Assembly: GCA_035656635.1 (NCBI GenBank)
Contig: DASRSD010000158.1
Location: 1-32,777 of the forward strand
DNA from: Pirellulales bacterium
GTDB lineage: Bacteria > Planctomycetota > Planctomycetia > Pirellulales > JADZDJ01
Reading direction: 5' to 3'
DNA: 32,777 nucleotides
The translations under genes and the position numbers were made by a program. Shown in pieces: positions 16,598-23,218 of this stretch; position 1 is the first letter of the stretch; each line of letters starts with the position of its first letter. The notes beneath the pieces were generated by a model. The model had not been told where the DNA came from and did not search any database. It worked only from the letters and a program-made list of their open reading frames with translations.

Positions 16598-17430
16598 GAT
16601 TTTGCCTCTTGCTCCAACACGCCCAGCACGATGGTGCGCACCTTGTGTTCGGCGGCGGCGCCAATGGCGACCACTTCCTCGCCGGTGGTTGGCTTGGGAT
16701 TGGGATCGTCGGGCCGGCACTCGTTGGTCACCGTCGAAAGCGCCAGCACGCGCAAGCCAGCATGAACGGCCACAATGACTTCAGGCACGGTCGACATGCC
16801 CACCACGTCGCCGCCGATTTTACGCACGAAGCGCTGCTCGGCCCGGGTTTCGTAATTCGGCCCGGAGACGGCCGCATACGTGCCACAATGGGCCACAAAA
16901 TTCGATTTCCGCGAGATTTCCAGCGCACGGCTGATCAGATCACGGTCGTAGGGCTGGCTCATGTCGGGAAAGCGCGGGCCGAGCGAATCTTCGTTGATGC
17001 CGATCAGCGGATTGCCCAACATCAGGTTGATGTGATCTTCCATCACCATTACATCACCGGAGCGATAGAGCGGGTTCAATCCGCCGCAGGCGTTGGAGAC
17101 AATCAGCAGGTTGATGCCCAAGGCCTTCATCACGCGCACCGGCAGCGTGATTTTCCACATGGGATAACCTTCGTAAAAATGAAATCGGCCTTGCATGGCC
17201 ACTACCGGCAGCCCGGCGAGCGTGCCGCACACCAGTTGCCCTTTGTGGCCGATGGCGGTGGACACAGGAAAGTGTGGGATTTCTTTGTACGAAATGTTCG
17301 TGGGCGATTCGATGGAAGCGGCCAGATTTCCCAGTCCCGTGCCAAGGATAATGCCCGCTCGGGGTGTTTGCGGCCAGCGAGCGCGAATGAACGCAGCGGC
17401 GTCGGCGATTTTGGGAAGTTGGTGGAGCAT
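16594..17430 (-). CDS. punA: Purine-nucleoside phosphorylase (trimeric class)
   Basis: Phosphorolysis of purine (deoxy)nucleosides, mainly guanosine and inosine types. The 278-residue length and motifs fit the trimeric NP-II-type PNP: GIILGTGLGN (phosphate loop), GHKGQLVCG, MQGRFHFYEGY, VSNACGGLN, DHINLM, SGPNYETRAE, GMSTVPEVI, and TNECRPDDP where E. coli-type hexameric PNPs differ. The start ATG 17428-17430 has no Shine-Dalgarno, because the bases immediately upstream belong to the repeat arm of an inserted element. It overlaps the following phosphorylase by 4 bp. It is placed with deoC upstream, apart from the inserted four-helix-bundle unit. Confidence 0.95.
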   Translation of the reverse strand: MLHQLPKIADAAAFIRARWPQTPRAGIILGTGLGNLAASIESPTNISYKEIPHFPVSTAIGHKGQLVCGTLAGLPVVAMQGRFHFYEGYPMWKITLPVRVMKALGINLLIVSNACGGLNPLYRSGDVMVMEDHINLMLGNPLIGINEDSLGPRFPDMSQPYDRDLISRALEISRKSNFVAHCGTYAAVSGPNYETRAEQRFVRKIGGDVVGMSTVPEVIVAVHAGLRVLALSTVTNECRPDDPNPKPTTGEEVVAIGAAAEHKVRTIVLGVLEQEAKS

Positions 17431-17438
17431 AAGGAAAT

Positions 17439-17466
17439 GCAGAAAGCAGAAGGCAGAAGGCAGAAA
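17439..17466. repeat. Left heptamer array of the four-helix-bundle unit
   Basis: Four 7-bp units read on the plus strand: GCAGAAA, GCAGAAG, GCAGAAG, GCAGAAA. The array begins 8 bp from the punA start codon. It is inverted relative to the array at 17864-17891, so the two form terminal inverted repeats around the gene between them. Confidence 0.85.
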
Positions 17467-17486
17467 CAGTTGGAGAACTGGTTTGA

Positions 17487-17846
17487 CTACTCCTCTTTTG
17501 CGTTTTTAATGATGGTGACAAAAATTGCGATTAACTCTTCGGCTTCCGCTCTCAGCGATACCAACCGATCGGGCGTAATAATTTCTCCGTCTTGCAACAA
17601 TTCAAACCAGTACGAAACTTCTTCCAATTCCATCAATGCAATGTTTACTTTAGCAGCGAATTCATGACCGCTACGTGCTCTCGTCGCTTCCCTAAAATTT
17701 GCGCCGACTCCCATGCCCGCGCGAAGCAATTGATCGGCGATCCGTTGTCCTTCAAGCGTTTTAGGCAAAGCCCGAGCAAGCCGCAAGATACGCAGAGCAA
17801 ATTCTTTTGTTCGCAGTTTTAGATCTGCCCAGCGCTCATTTGGCAT
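17487..17846 (-). CDS. Four-helix-bundle protein (23S rRNA IVP / Avd-like family)
   Basis: 119 residues, nearly all helical. It carries the family pattern LKLRTKEFALRILRLARALPK, then ADQLLRAGMGVGANFREATRARS, then HEFAAKVNIALMELEEVSYWFELL, ending in a final helix LVSLRAEAEELIAIFVTIIKNAKEE. This is the family known from intervening sequences of 23S rRNA genes and, as Avd, from diversity-generating retroelements. Here no rRNA, reverse transcriptase or variable repeat is nearby. I choose ATG 17844-17846 (MPNERWADL): the open frame extends further, but the extra codons translate the heptamer array (RRQKAEGRLE) and the deoC end. No ribosome-binding site is clear. The function is unknown; other members form pentameric nucleic-acid-binding barrels. 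Confidence 0.85.
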   Translation of the reverse strand: MPNERWADLKLRTKEFALRILRLARALPKTLEGQRIADQLLRAGMGVGANFREATRARSGHEFAAKVNIALMELEEVSYWFELLQDGEIITPDRLVSLRAEAEELIAIFVTIIKNAKEE

Positions 17847-17863
17847 TTCAACAGTTCTTTCTA

Positions 17864-17891
17864 ATCTGCCTTCTGCTTTCTGCCTTCTGCC
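17864..17891. repeat. Right heptamer array of the four-helix-bundle unit
   Basis: Units on the plus strand: ATCTGCC, TTCTGCT, TTCTGCC, TTCTGCC, the reverse complement of the GCAGAAG-type units at 17439-17466. The array ends 4 bp before the last base of the deoC stop codon. Confidence 0.85.
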
Positions 17892-17895
17892 TTGG

Positions 17896-18606
17896 TTAGT
17901 ATCCGGCGCCGGTCGATTTTCCGCCGCCGATGATTGGTTCCGGTGCGCTGGTGCCAAGGCGCGTGCAGCCCAGTTCCTGCATTTTGAGCGCTTCAGCCTG
18001 CGTGCGCACGCCGCCGGCCGCTTTAATGCCCACTTGCTTTGGCGAGTGCTTCCGCATCAAGGCCACATCTTTTTCCGTGGCGCCTTTGTAGTTGTAATCG
18101 CCGCTGGCTTGCTTGACGAATCCGAAGCCGGTGGAAGTTTTCACGTAATCGACTCCCAGCTTGCCGCAGATTTCGCAGAGCTTGATTTTCCACTCGTCCT
18201 TGGTGAGATAATCATTCTCGAAAATCACTTTCAAAACGGCTTTATGCTGCCGGGCTACGTCGAGGACAGCTTTGACGTCGCGCTCCACAAAATCCCAATC
18301 TTCGCTCATGACTTTGCCGATGTTCACAACCATGTCGAGCTCGGTGGCGCCGTGCTCGCAGGCCAGCTTGGCTTCGGCGGCCTTGATTTCCGGAGCGTTG
18401 CTGCCGTGTGGAAAGCCAATGACCGTGCCCACCGCCACGCCAGAACCACGCAGGCGGTCGGCAGCCAGCTTCACGGCGTACGGTTTAATGCACACGCTGG
18501 CCACACTTAATTGCTTGGCCTTTTCGCAGCCTGCGTGCAGTTCCTTATCGGTCAGCGTGGGATGCAACAGGGCTAGATCGATCAATTTGGCAAGATCAGC
18601 AGACAT
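17896..18606 (-). CDS. deoC: Deoxyribose-phosphate aldolase
   Basis: Cleaves 2-deoxy-D-ribose-5-phosphate into acetaldehyde and glyceraldehyde-3-phosphate, the last step of deoxynucleoside breakdown. 236 residues, a TIM barrel. The Schiff-base lysine is K156 in GVDYVKTSTGF. The second catalytic lysine is K195 (VGIKAAGGVRT), and the conserved acid is D91 in TELDMVVNIG. IGFPHGSN is at 63-70. The start is ATG 18604-18606 (MSADLAKLID); the longer frame adds 22 residues with no family match. It is the first gene of the minus-strand operon. Its stop is followed within 5 bp by the repeat arm of the inserted unit, so translational coupling to punA has been interrupted. Confidence 0.96.
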   Translation of the reverse strand: MSADLAKLIDLALLHPTLTDKELHAGCEKAKQLSVASVCIKPYAVKLAADRLRGSGVAVGTVIGFPHGSNAPEIKAAEAKLACEHGATELDMVVNIGKVMSEDWDFVERDVKAVLDVARQHKAVLKVIFENDYLTKDEWKIKLCEICGKLGVDYVKTSTGFGFVKQASGDYNYKGATEKDVALMRKHSPKQVGIKAAGGVRTQAEALKMQELGCTRLGTSAPEPIIGGGKSTGAGY

Positions 18607-18711
18607 GGGCTCACTCGCAAATGAATTGATGGGATGAATCCTGCATTTTACGCGGCAGAAACTCAGTGCCAAGTGGCGAGAACCGAAACATGCGTGCTGC
18701 GAGCGTGGCCA

Positions 18712-18736
18712 TTCGCCGGCCGCGCTGGCCGGTGAA
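18712..18736. promoter_or_regulatory. Strong hairpin in the deoC-hisI divergent spacer
   Basis: TTCGCCGGCC (18712-18721) pairs with GGCCGGTGAA (18727-18736) with one G-T pair and a 5-nt loop. It sits in the 208-bp spacer between divergent deoC and hisI, which otherwise shows no feature. It could be a regulator site, a structured leader or a repeat. No known deoR-type operator is recognisable. Confidence 0.35.
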
Positions 18737-18814
18737 CCGTTCGTCGGCTATCCTTGTCTTGCCCTTCGCAACTGCCATATTCTTTTGTGGGCCCTCCACA
18801 CGGAACCGCAGTCC

Positions 18815-19210
18815 ATGGAACTATCGCTAAACATTCCCGACTTTTCCAAGGGGGATGGCCTGCTGCCGGCCATCGCTCAAGATGCCCAAACCGGCGAAGT
18901 GCTGATGCTCGCTTGGATGAACGCAGAAAGCTACGCCCAAACAGTCGCCTCGGGACAGGCGGTTTATTACAGCCGATCGCGCGGGAAGCTGTGGCGAAAA
19001 GGAGAGGAAAGCGGGCACACGCAGCAAGTCGAAGGAATTTTCGTCGATTGCGACGCCGATACCATTTTGCTCAAAGTGCGGCAAGTTGGCCCTGCCTGCC
19101 ATGAAGGCTATCGCAGCTGCTTTTTTCGCCAACACTCGCCCCAAGGGTTTGAGATTGTGGCCCAGCGGCTGATCGATCCGTCGACGGTGTACAAAAGCGG
19201 CCATCCATGA
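18815..19210 (+). CDS. hisI: Phosphoribosyl-AMP cyclohydrolase
   Basis: Opens the purine ring of phosphoribosyl-AMP, the third step of histidine synthesis. 131 residues, stand-alone with no fused HisE pyrophosphohydrolase. The signature includes [35 protein letters not shown], the metal site [10 protein letters not shown] (C79, D80, D82) and the zinc cysteines C95 and C102 in [16 protein letters not shown] 18815 gives the family N-terminus; an in-frame ATG 30 bp upstream adds no conserved residue. Other his genes are not in the window, so the pathway is dispersed, as is usual in planctomycetes. Confidence 0.95.
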   Translation: MELSLNIPDFSKGDGLLPAIAQDAQTGEVLMLAWMNAESYAQTVASGQAVYYSRSRGKLWRKGEESGHTQQVEGIFVDCDADTILLKVRQVGPACHEGYRSCFFRQHSPQGFEIVAQRLIDPSTVYKSGHP

Positions 19211-19259
19211 TGGGCCGGATTAATTCGGCCGTGCATTGATCATGACGCTTTGCTCTGAT

Positions 19260-19667
19260 TCATTTTCCTTCACTCTCCGACGCGTCGGGCAGCAACCAAT
19301 CGGGAATGCGTTTCGGCTTGCCACTGCGATCAATGCACGCCACAATGCTGCGGCCCCGGGCCAGCAACTCGCCATCTCGGAACACTTCGTAAGCATGCTC
19401 CATGCGCGCTCCTTTGGCTCGCACCACACGGCACCGCACGGTAAGCAAATCGTCGAAGCTGGCGGGCAGAAAATATTCGCAGCCGATTTCCACTACCACG
19501 AGCATTAAGCCCGACTCTTCAACCGCACGATAGCTTTTCCCCACGGCACGCAAAAACTCCACGCGGGCCTGTTCAAAGTAGATGAAATAATTTGCATGAT
19601 GCAGCCGGCCTTGGCCGTCGGTTTCCTGGTAACGCACTCGAATCTGCGTATCGTGCTGGGAAAGCAT
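19260..19667 (-). CDS. Acyl-CoA thioesterase, YbgC/4HBT hot-dog family
   Basis: 135 residues forming a single hot-dog fold. The motif RVRYQETDGQGRLHHANYFIYFEQARVEFLR matches the 4-hydroxybenzoyl-CoA thioesterase/YbgC pattern 'YxDTDxxGxxxHANYxxxFExAR'. The usual catalytic Asp of the first motif corresponds to the TDGQG segment here (Y..TDGQG). A C-terminal strand RSIVACIDRSGKPKRIP completes the fold. It probably hydrolyses short- or medium-chain acyl-CoA; a Tol-Pal-associated role as for YbgC is possible but no tol genes are nearby. The start codon (19665-19667) lies just inside a short-period repeat and has no Shine-Dalgarno. Confidence 0.88.
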   Translation of the reverse strand: MLSQHDTQIRVRYQETDGQGRLHHANYFIYFEQARVEFLRAVGKSYRAVEESGLMLVVVEIGCEYFLPASFDDLLTVRCRVVRAKGARMEHAYEVFRDGELLARGRSIVACIDRSGKPKRIPDWLLPDASESEGK

Positions 19668-19678
19668 GGGGTGGGGAA

Positions 19679-19715
19679 CTGGTGGTCTGGTGCCTGGTGG
19701 TCTGGTGTCTGGACC
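19679..19715. repeat. Short-period direct repeat upstream of the thioesterase
   Basis: A 15-bp unit CTGGTGGTCTGGTGY occurs twice in tandem (19679-19693 and 19694-19708), followed by CTGGACC. Each 15-mer is itself an 8-mer plus a 7-mer. It covers the thioesterase leader on the minus strand and may supply or disturb its promoter/leader. Confidence 0.7.
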
Positions 19716-19851
19716 TGAAAGTCTAACGTGGATGCGGTTTGAGCATCGACAACAACCTTAATCGATTTTCTGGACCGATGCGATTGCGAAGTCTGGCTTT
19801 GCTGTCCGGTGAGCGCGCCCTTTAACCCTAAGGCCGCTTTACCGCAGCACG

Positions 19852-19880
19852 TTGACGGAACTTTTAGCAGCCTTTATATT
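19852..19880 (+). promoter_or_regulatory. Predicted sigma70-type promoter of the ACT-domain gene
   Basis: TTGACG (19852-19857), exactly 17 bp, TATATT (19875-19880). Transcription would start near 19887, leaving a ~77-nt leader before ATG 19964. It is the best promoter match in the intergenic DNA of the window. Confidence 0.6.
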
Positions 19881-19963
19881 TGCAGTTCGTACGCATGCAT
19901 CCTGGGAAAGGTTTACTCGACGGTTTGCCGCCGGCTGGCTCTTTCTAGCGTTACAAATACCGC

Positions 19964-20455
19964 ATGAGTTTTGGAGAAGGCACTAGCACCGATTTTGCCA
20001 CCATGCGAGGACGAAACTATCCGTCCATTCGCCAATTCACGGTTTTTTTGGAGAACCGCGTTGGCCAGTTGCTGGAGGTGGTGCGGCGGTTCGAGGGAAG
20101 CCGGGTCAAAATTGTCGCGCTGTCAATTACCGATTCCTCCGAGTGCTGCTTCGTGCGGTTCTTGCTCAGCCATCCAGAGCAAGGACGGGAAATCTTAGAA
20201 CGGGCCGGCCTAGCGATGATCGAAAGCGATTTGATCGGGGTAGAACTGCCCGAGGGGCATCAGCCGCTATTGCAAGTGTGCACCGCCCTGCTGCAGGCCG
20301 AGGTGAACATCATTCAGGCCTATCCACTACTGGTGCGTCCGCATGGGCGGCCGGCGGTGGCGCTGATGGTCGACAACATCGAAATGGGCTTGGAAACGCT
20401 GGGCAGCAAAGGTTTCACCATGATTACCGAAGCCGATTTATCAGAAGACGAGTGA
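19964..20455 (+). CDS. Tandem ACT-domain regulatory protein
   Basis: 163 residues. The first ACT repeat runs about 20-85: RQFTVFLENRVGQLLEVVRRFEGSRVKIVALSITDSSECCFVRFLL. It has the ACT hallmark of a strand followed by the ligand-binding turn 'N.pG.L' (here NRVGQL). A second repeat (about 92-155) has VCTALLQAEVNIIQAYPLL and VALMVDNIEMGLETL. No catalytic domain is attached, so a small-molecule (amino-acid) sensor or subunit of an enzyme is likely; the ligand is unknown. ATG 19964 is taken as the start; ATG 20003 would still keep both ACT repeats. A 56-codon membrane protein gene follows 4 bp after the stop. Confidence 0.85.
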   Translation: MSFGEGTSTDFATMRGRNYPSIRQFTVFLENRVGQLLEVVRRFEGSRVKIVALSITDSSECCFVRFLLSHPEQGREILERAGLAMIESDLIGVELPEGHQPLLQVCTALLQAEVNIIQAYPLLVRPHGRPAVALMVDNIEMGLETLGSKGFTMITEADLSEDE

Positions 20456-20459
20456 CCAA

Positions 20460-20630
20460 ATGGCAAGCAGGTTTGTTGCCGCGCTGACGTTGGTGATTGG
20501 AATTGTGGCACTCGTCCTCGGATTTTTAGATGGCAACTCACTGGAAGCGGTAAAGTTCGGCATCGCCGGTTCGATTTTGATGGCCGGAAGCACCATCGCC
20601 TTGGCAATGATCGAAAGGCCAAGAGCATAA
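20460..20630 (+). CDS. Small two-helix membrane protein, unknown function
   Basis: 56 residues, MASRFVAALTLVIGIVALVL then GFLDGNSLEAVKFGIAGSIL then MAGSTIALAMIERPRA. Two predicted transmembrane helices (about 5-23 and 33-50) are joined by a short polar turn, with a charged C-terminus. The ATG is 4 bp after the ACT-gene stop and 14 bp before the next gene, so the spacing supports a real cotranscribed gene. It has no recognisable family. Confidence rests on tight packing and composition only. Confidence 0.6.
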   Translation: MASRFVAALTLVIGIVALVLGFLDGNSLEAVKFGIAGSILMAGSTIALAMIERPRA

Positions 20631-20643
20631 TCCGCCGGCCGAG

Positions 20644-21429
20644 ATGACAAACTCCGGAACCGCTTGGCGATGCTTGAATTGGACAGCGTTGATATTTGCG
20701 CTGGTTTATCCGGCGCTGCTCACGTGGGTCTACTTCACTCTCTTGGCCAGCGCAACGGAGGCAGTCCAGCGGGACGCGTATGGAATCGGCAAAGCAATTC
20801 AATTCGGCCTGCCGCTGGTGTGGGTTGGCTGGGTTTGCCGGCTGCCGCTGCGCTGGCCGAAATTTACTACCCGCGGTCTGGCGGCAGGCATTATTTTTGG
20901 ATTGGTGTTCGGCGGCGCGGCGGTGGCGATTTATTTCGAGTGGTTCAAATCTGCAGGGTATTTCCACGATGCCGCCGGAAAGATGAGCCGCCGGTTGGCC
21001 GAAATGGGAGTACAAAAGCTGGCCATTTATGCGGCCGTGGGGTTGTTTTATTCGCTGATTCACTCGCTGCTGGAAGAATATTACTGGCGGTGGTTTGTGT
21101 TTGGGCAACTGCGGCAATGGCTTTCGTCACGTAGCCCAGTTTCTCCGAAACTGGGGACCGAGTCTCGGAGAGACTCGGCAACGTGGACGGCCATCGCCAT
21201 TTCCAGCCTCGCTTTTATGGCGCATCACGTGATTGTGCTGGGCACGTATTTTGGTTGGGTCAGTCCTTGGACGTATTTGTTTTCGATCGCCACGGCCATT
21301 GGGGGTGCCTTTTGGGCCTGGCTCTATCAGCGCAGCGGCTCAATTTACGGCCCTTGGATCAGCCACTTGCTGCTGGATGCTGCCATCTTTGGCGTGGGTT
21401 ATGACTTGATGCGCACGGCGACGGGCTAA
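20644..21429 (+). CDS. CPBP-family intramembrane metalloprotease (CAAX-like)
   Basis: 261 residues with several transmembrane helices. The family motif EEYYWR (144-149) holds the metal-binding or catalytic glutamates, HH at 194-195 (SLAFMAHHVIVL) is the second motif, and the third is H241 in GPWISHLLLDAAIF. These match the EExxxR / FxxxH / HxxxD arrangement of Abi/CPBP proteases that process or degrade membrane peptides. Oddity: residues about 163-179 (between the EExxxR helix and the HH helix) are encoded by a twin-hairpin insert that disrupts a cytoplasmic loop but keeps the frame. The ATG is 14 bp after the small membrane gene. Confidence 0.85.
   Translation: MTNSGTAWRCLNWTALIFALVYPALLTWVYFTLLASATEAVQRDAYGIGKAIQFGLPLVWVGWVCRLPLRWPKFTTRGLAAGIIFGLVFGGAAVAIYFEWFKSAGYFHDAAGKMSRRLAEMGVQKLAIYAAVGLFYSLIHSLLEEYYWRWFVFGQLRQWLSSRSPVSPKLGTESRRDSATWTAIAISSLAFMAHHVIVLGTYFGWVSPWTYLFSIATAIGGAFWAWLYQRSGSIYGPWISHLLLDAAIFGVGYDLMRTATG
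21129..21179 (+). repeat. Twin-hairpin palindromic insert inside the CPBP protease gene
   Basis: Two back-to-back perfect hairpins with 9-bp stems and 3-nt loops: CCCAGTTTC-TCC-GAAACTGGG (21135-21155) and CCGAGTCTC-GGA-GAGACTCGG (21158-21178). The loops TCC and GGA are complementary to each other. ACGT occurs just before the first hairpin (21129-21132) and just after the second (21180-21183). If ACGT is a target-site duplication, the net insert is 51 bp, exactly 17 codons, which explains why the frame survives. Confidence 0.7.
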
Positions 21430-21465
21430 AGTCATTCGCGGGTGCCGGCTCAAGCAGCGAGCGAA

Positions 21466-21484
21466 GGCAACATGCGATGTTGCC
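21466..21484. repeat. Perfect hairpin downstream of the CPBP protease gene
   Basis: GGCAACAT (21466-21473), loop GCG, ATGTTGCC (21477-21484). No T run follows, so it is more likely a repeat or operator than an intrinsic terminator. The rest of the 352-bp spacer (21430-21781) shows no gene. Confidence 0.45.
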
Positions 21485-21781
21485 AACCAGCCACCGGGTT
21501 TCGCAAGTGCATCGCGCAATCAGCATGGACGCCCGCTTTCGTCCCTAATTTACCACCTGCGCTGCCCGGCGGTGTATGACGCGGACCCGCCAATGCGGCA
21601 AAAAATCATCATAATAATCCATTCGCCGCCGACACCGCTGCAACCCATATTTGCCTGGCGAGAGCGCCGTGCTGCGATGATCACCCGTCGATACTCTTGG
21701 CGATCTCAATTTCAGCGTTCTTGTCGAAGCGATGCATTTAGCACGCTTCTTTGCTTCATTACTATTCACGGGAACATACGC

Positions 21782-22525
21782 ATGTGCTTGAAAAACCGAT
21801 TTTATCTGGCGGTTGCGGTCAGCGCGTTGTGCTGTTCGTCGGCATGGTTGATCGCGGCCGGAACAGCAAAGGCAGAAGATCAAAACACACCGGCACTGCA
21901 AAGCAATCAGCCAGACAACCAACCGACCGAACAAGCGAGCGACCCATCAAGCGCCGCGCCCGTTCAATCCACCGAACCGCAGCCGATTCAACTTTCCGGA
22001 AAAGGACGACAGGCCTCGGAAAAGTTCCAGCTGCAGCCGGGTCTGTGCGTGATTGAGCTCAATCACGACGGCGATTCGAACGTCATCGTAAAGCTGCTCG
22101 ACAGCAACGGCAAGGAACTCGACACCGTGTTCAACCAAATCGGCAGGTTCAACGGCCAGCGCGCCATTAACGTGCCCAAAGGCGGCACTTGCTTGTTGGA
22201 TGTGCAAGCCGATGGCAATTGGTCGGCCAACATCCGTCAGCCGCGTACCACCGAAGGCCAAGGCACCCCTTGCACGCTGGAAGGCCGCGGGTACAAGGCC
22301 ACGCCGTTCTTCAAGCTCGACAAGGGTTTGGCCGAGTTCAAATTGAAGCACCAGGGCGAGGAACGCTTCAAGGTTGTGCTGCTGGACCAGAACGGCCGCC
22401 CGATCGAATATTTGATCAACACGATTGGCCCGTTCGATGGTTCCAAGCCGGTTTCGATTGAAGAGCCGGGCTTGTACTTCTTGAACGTCAGCGCCGATGG
22501 CAATTGGACGGTCGACGTGCAATAG
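21782..22525 (+). CDS. Secreted protein with two tandem copies of a ~70-residue domain
   Basis: 247 residues. Signal peptide about 1-32 (YLAVAVSALCCSSAWLIAAGTAKAE), then a Gln/Pro/Ser-rich low-complexity stretch (about 33-72). Two homologous copies follow at about 82-152 and 177-247. Both run: F(Q/K)L..GL...(E/K)L.H.G...(V/F)(I/K)V.LLD.NG, then a block aligned as FNQIGRFNG or INTIGPFDG, then a strand and C/Y.L(D/N)V.ADGNW. The Asp-Gly-Asn-Trp ending is identical in both. I do not recognise a named family; a beta-sandwich adhesion or carbohydrate-binding role is plausible. ATG 21782 is used because the signal peptide begins there. It ends before a strong terminator. Confidence 0.75.
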   Translation: MCLKNRFYLAVAVSALCCSSAWLIAAGTAKAEDQNTPALQSNQPDNQPTEQASDPSSAAPVQSTEPQPIQLSGKGRQASEKFQLQPGLCVIELNHDGDSNVIVKLLDSNGKELDTVFNQIGRFNGQRAINVPKGGTCLLDVQADGNWSANIRQPRTTEGQGTPCTLEGRGYKATPFFKLDKGLAEFKLKHQGEERFKVVLLDQNGRPIEYLINTIGPFDGSKPVSIEEPGLYFLNVSADGNWTVDVQ

Positions 22526-22565
22526 TTCGTAAAGCACGGAGCAAAATCGTTACGTAGAAAAACAG

Positions 22566-22602
22566 CAAGCCCGGGGACGGAAATCCCCGGGCTTGTTTTA
22601 TT
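22566..22602. terminator. Rho-independent terminator between convergent genes
   Basis: CAAGCCCGGGG (22566-22576) pairs perfectly with CCCCGGGCTTG (22585-22595), 8-nt loop, followed by TTTTATT. It ends the duplicated-domain gene. On the minus strand it lies just beyond the 3' end of the thioredoxin-like gene, with a less clear T run, so it may serve both. Confidence 0.9.
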
Positions 22603-22642
22603 GGTCACGGATTCATTGCGAAACCACGCCAAGCGAACGAAA

Positions 22643-23218
22643 TTACTTCAAAATCTTGGCGGTGTCTGCGACGATTTTTTCATCCATCTCGTCACTCAAT
22701 TCGCCAGGCGCAATGGCGCGGTTGGCCACGACGGTGCCCTTCACATAAATCAACACGGTAGTTTCCACCTGCGGATTGATTTTATAGGCTTCCGGGCCAT
22801 TGGGTTGCTCGGCAGGCACAACAAAGGCCACATTCTCAACCTTGGTGTCGTTCACGATTTCTTTGCTGGACTTCGCCAACTCGTCGGGCTTATCGCCCAA
22901 TAAGCTCACGAACGACGCCATGTTGTGCTCGTCTTTGTTTTGGGCCACGACGGCATCTAAGCGCTTTACCAAGCGGGCCAGCGCGCGATCGGGCTTGCGG
23001 GAAAAAACCATCACCACGGGACGGTTTCCCATTTTGCAGCGGTAACAAAGCTGCTGGCCAACAGGCACGCCATCGTCAGGAGCGCCGGCGACTTTGGTCA
23101 CTTGGTAAGAATCGAGCGTTTCGCCAGGTTGCGGACCACTGCGGAGTGCTTCAGCACGGGTGGCTGATGCCATCATCAGCACTGCCAGCGACAAACCCCA
23201 TGTTGCAACTCGGTTCAT
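22643..23218 (-). CDS. Secreted thioredoxin-like protein
   Basis: 191 residues with a signal peptide (about 1-22, SLAVLMMASATRAEA). The mature part has CYRC at 58-61, followed by MGNRPVVMVFSRKPDRALARLVKRLDAVV, a beta strand then helix like the start of a thioredoxin fold. A late NVAFVVPAEQPNGPEAYKI and VLIYVKGTVVANRAIAPGEL complete the pattern found in planctomycete secreted thioredoxin-like proteins. Whether CYRC is redox-active is unknown. AGGAG sits about 9 bases before ATG 23218, supporting the start. It converges with the duplicated-domain gene across the terminator. Confidence 0.75.
   Translation of the reverse strand: MNRVATWGLSLAVLMMASATRAEALRSGPQPGETLDSYQVTKVAGAPDDGVPVGQQLCYRCKMGNRPVVMVFSRKPDRALARLVKRLDAVVAQNKDEHNMASFVSLLGDKPDELAKSSKEIVNDTKVENVAFVVPAEQPNGPEAYKINPQVETTVLIYVKGTVVANRAIAPGELSDEMDEKIVADTAKILK

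Larger units (their letters stand above)
17439..17891. mobile_element. Candidate inserted unit: inverted heptamer arrays around a four-helix-bundle gene, inside the deo operon
   Basis: About 453 bp bounded by inverted arrays of a GCAGAAG-type heptamer. It fills almost the whole gap between the deoC stop codon (17896-17898) and the punA start (17430). Without it the two genes would be about 12 bp apart, as expected in a tight operon. The interior is visibly AT-richer than the flanking genes and holds one intact gene on the operon strand. No transposase is present, so if mobile it depends on a partner in trans. No target-site duplication is obvious. Mobility is inferred, not shown. Confidence 0.5.

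Noticed and set aside
17487-17846. Diversity-generating retroelement with Avd
   Set aside because: The four-helix-bundle gene is Avd-like, but no reverse transcriptase, template repeat or variable repeat is visible in the window.
17439-17891. CRISPR array
   Set aside because: The repeats are 7-bp tandem units without spacers, and no cas gene is present.
17846-17957. Longer start for the four-helix-bundle gene
   Set aside because: The added 37 codons are the translated heptamer array and the deoC 3' end.
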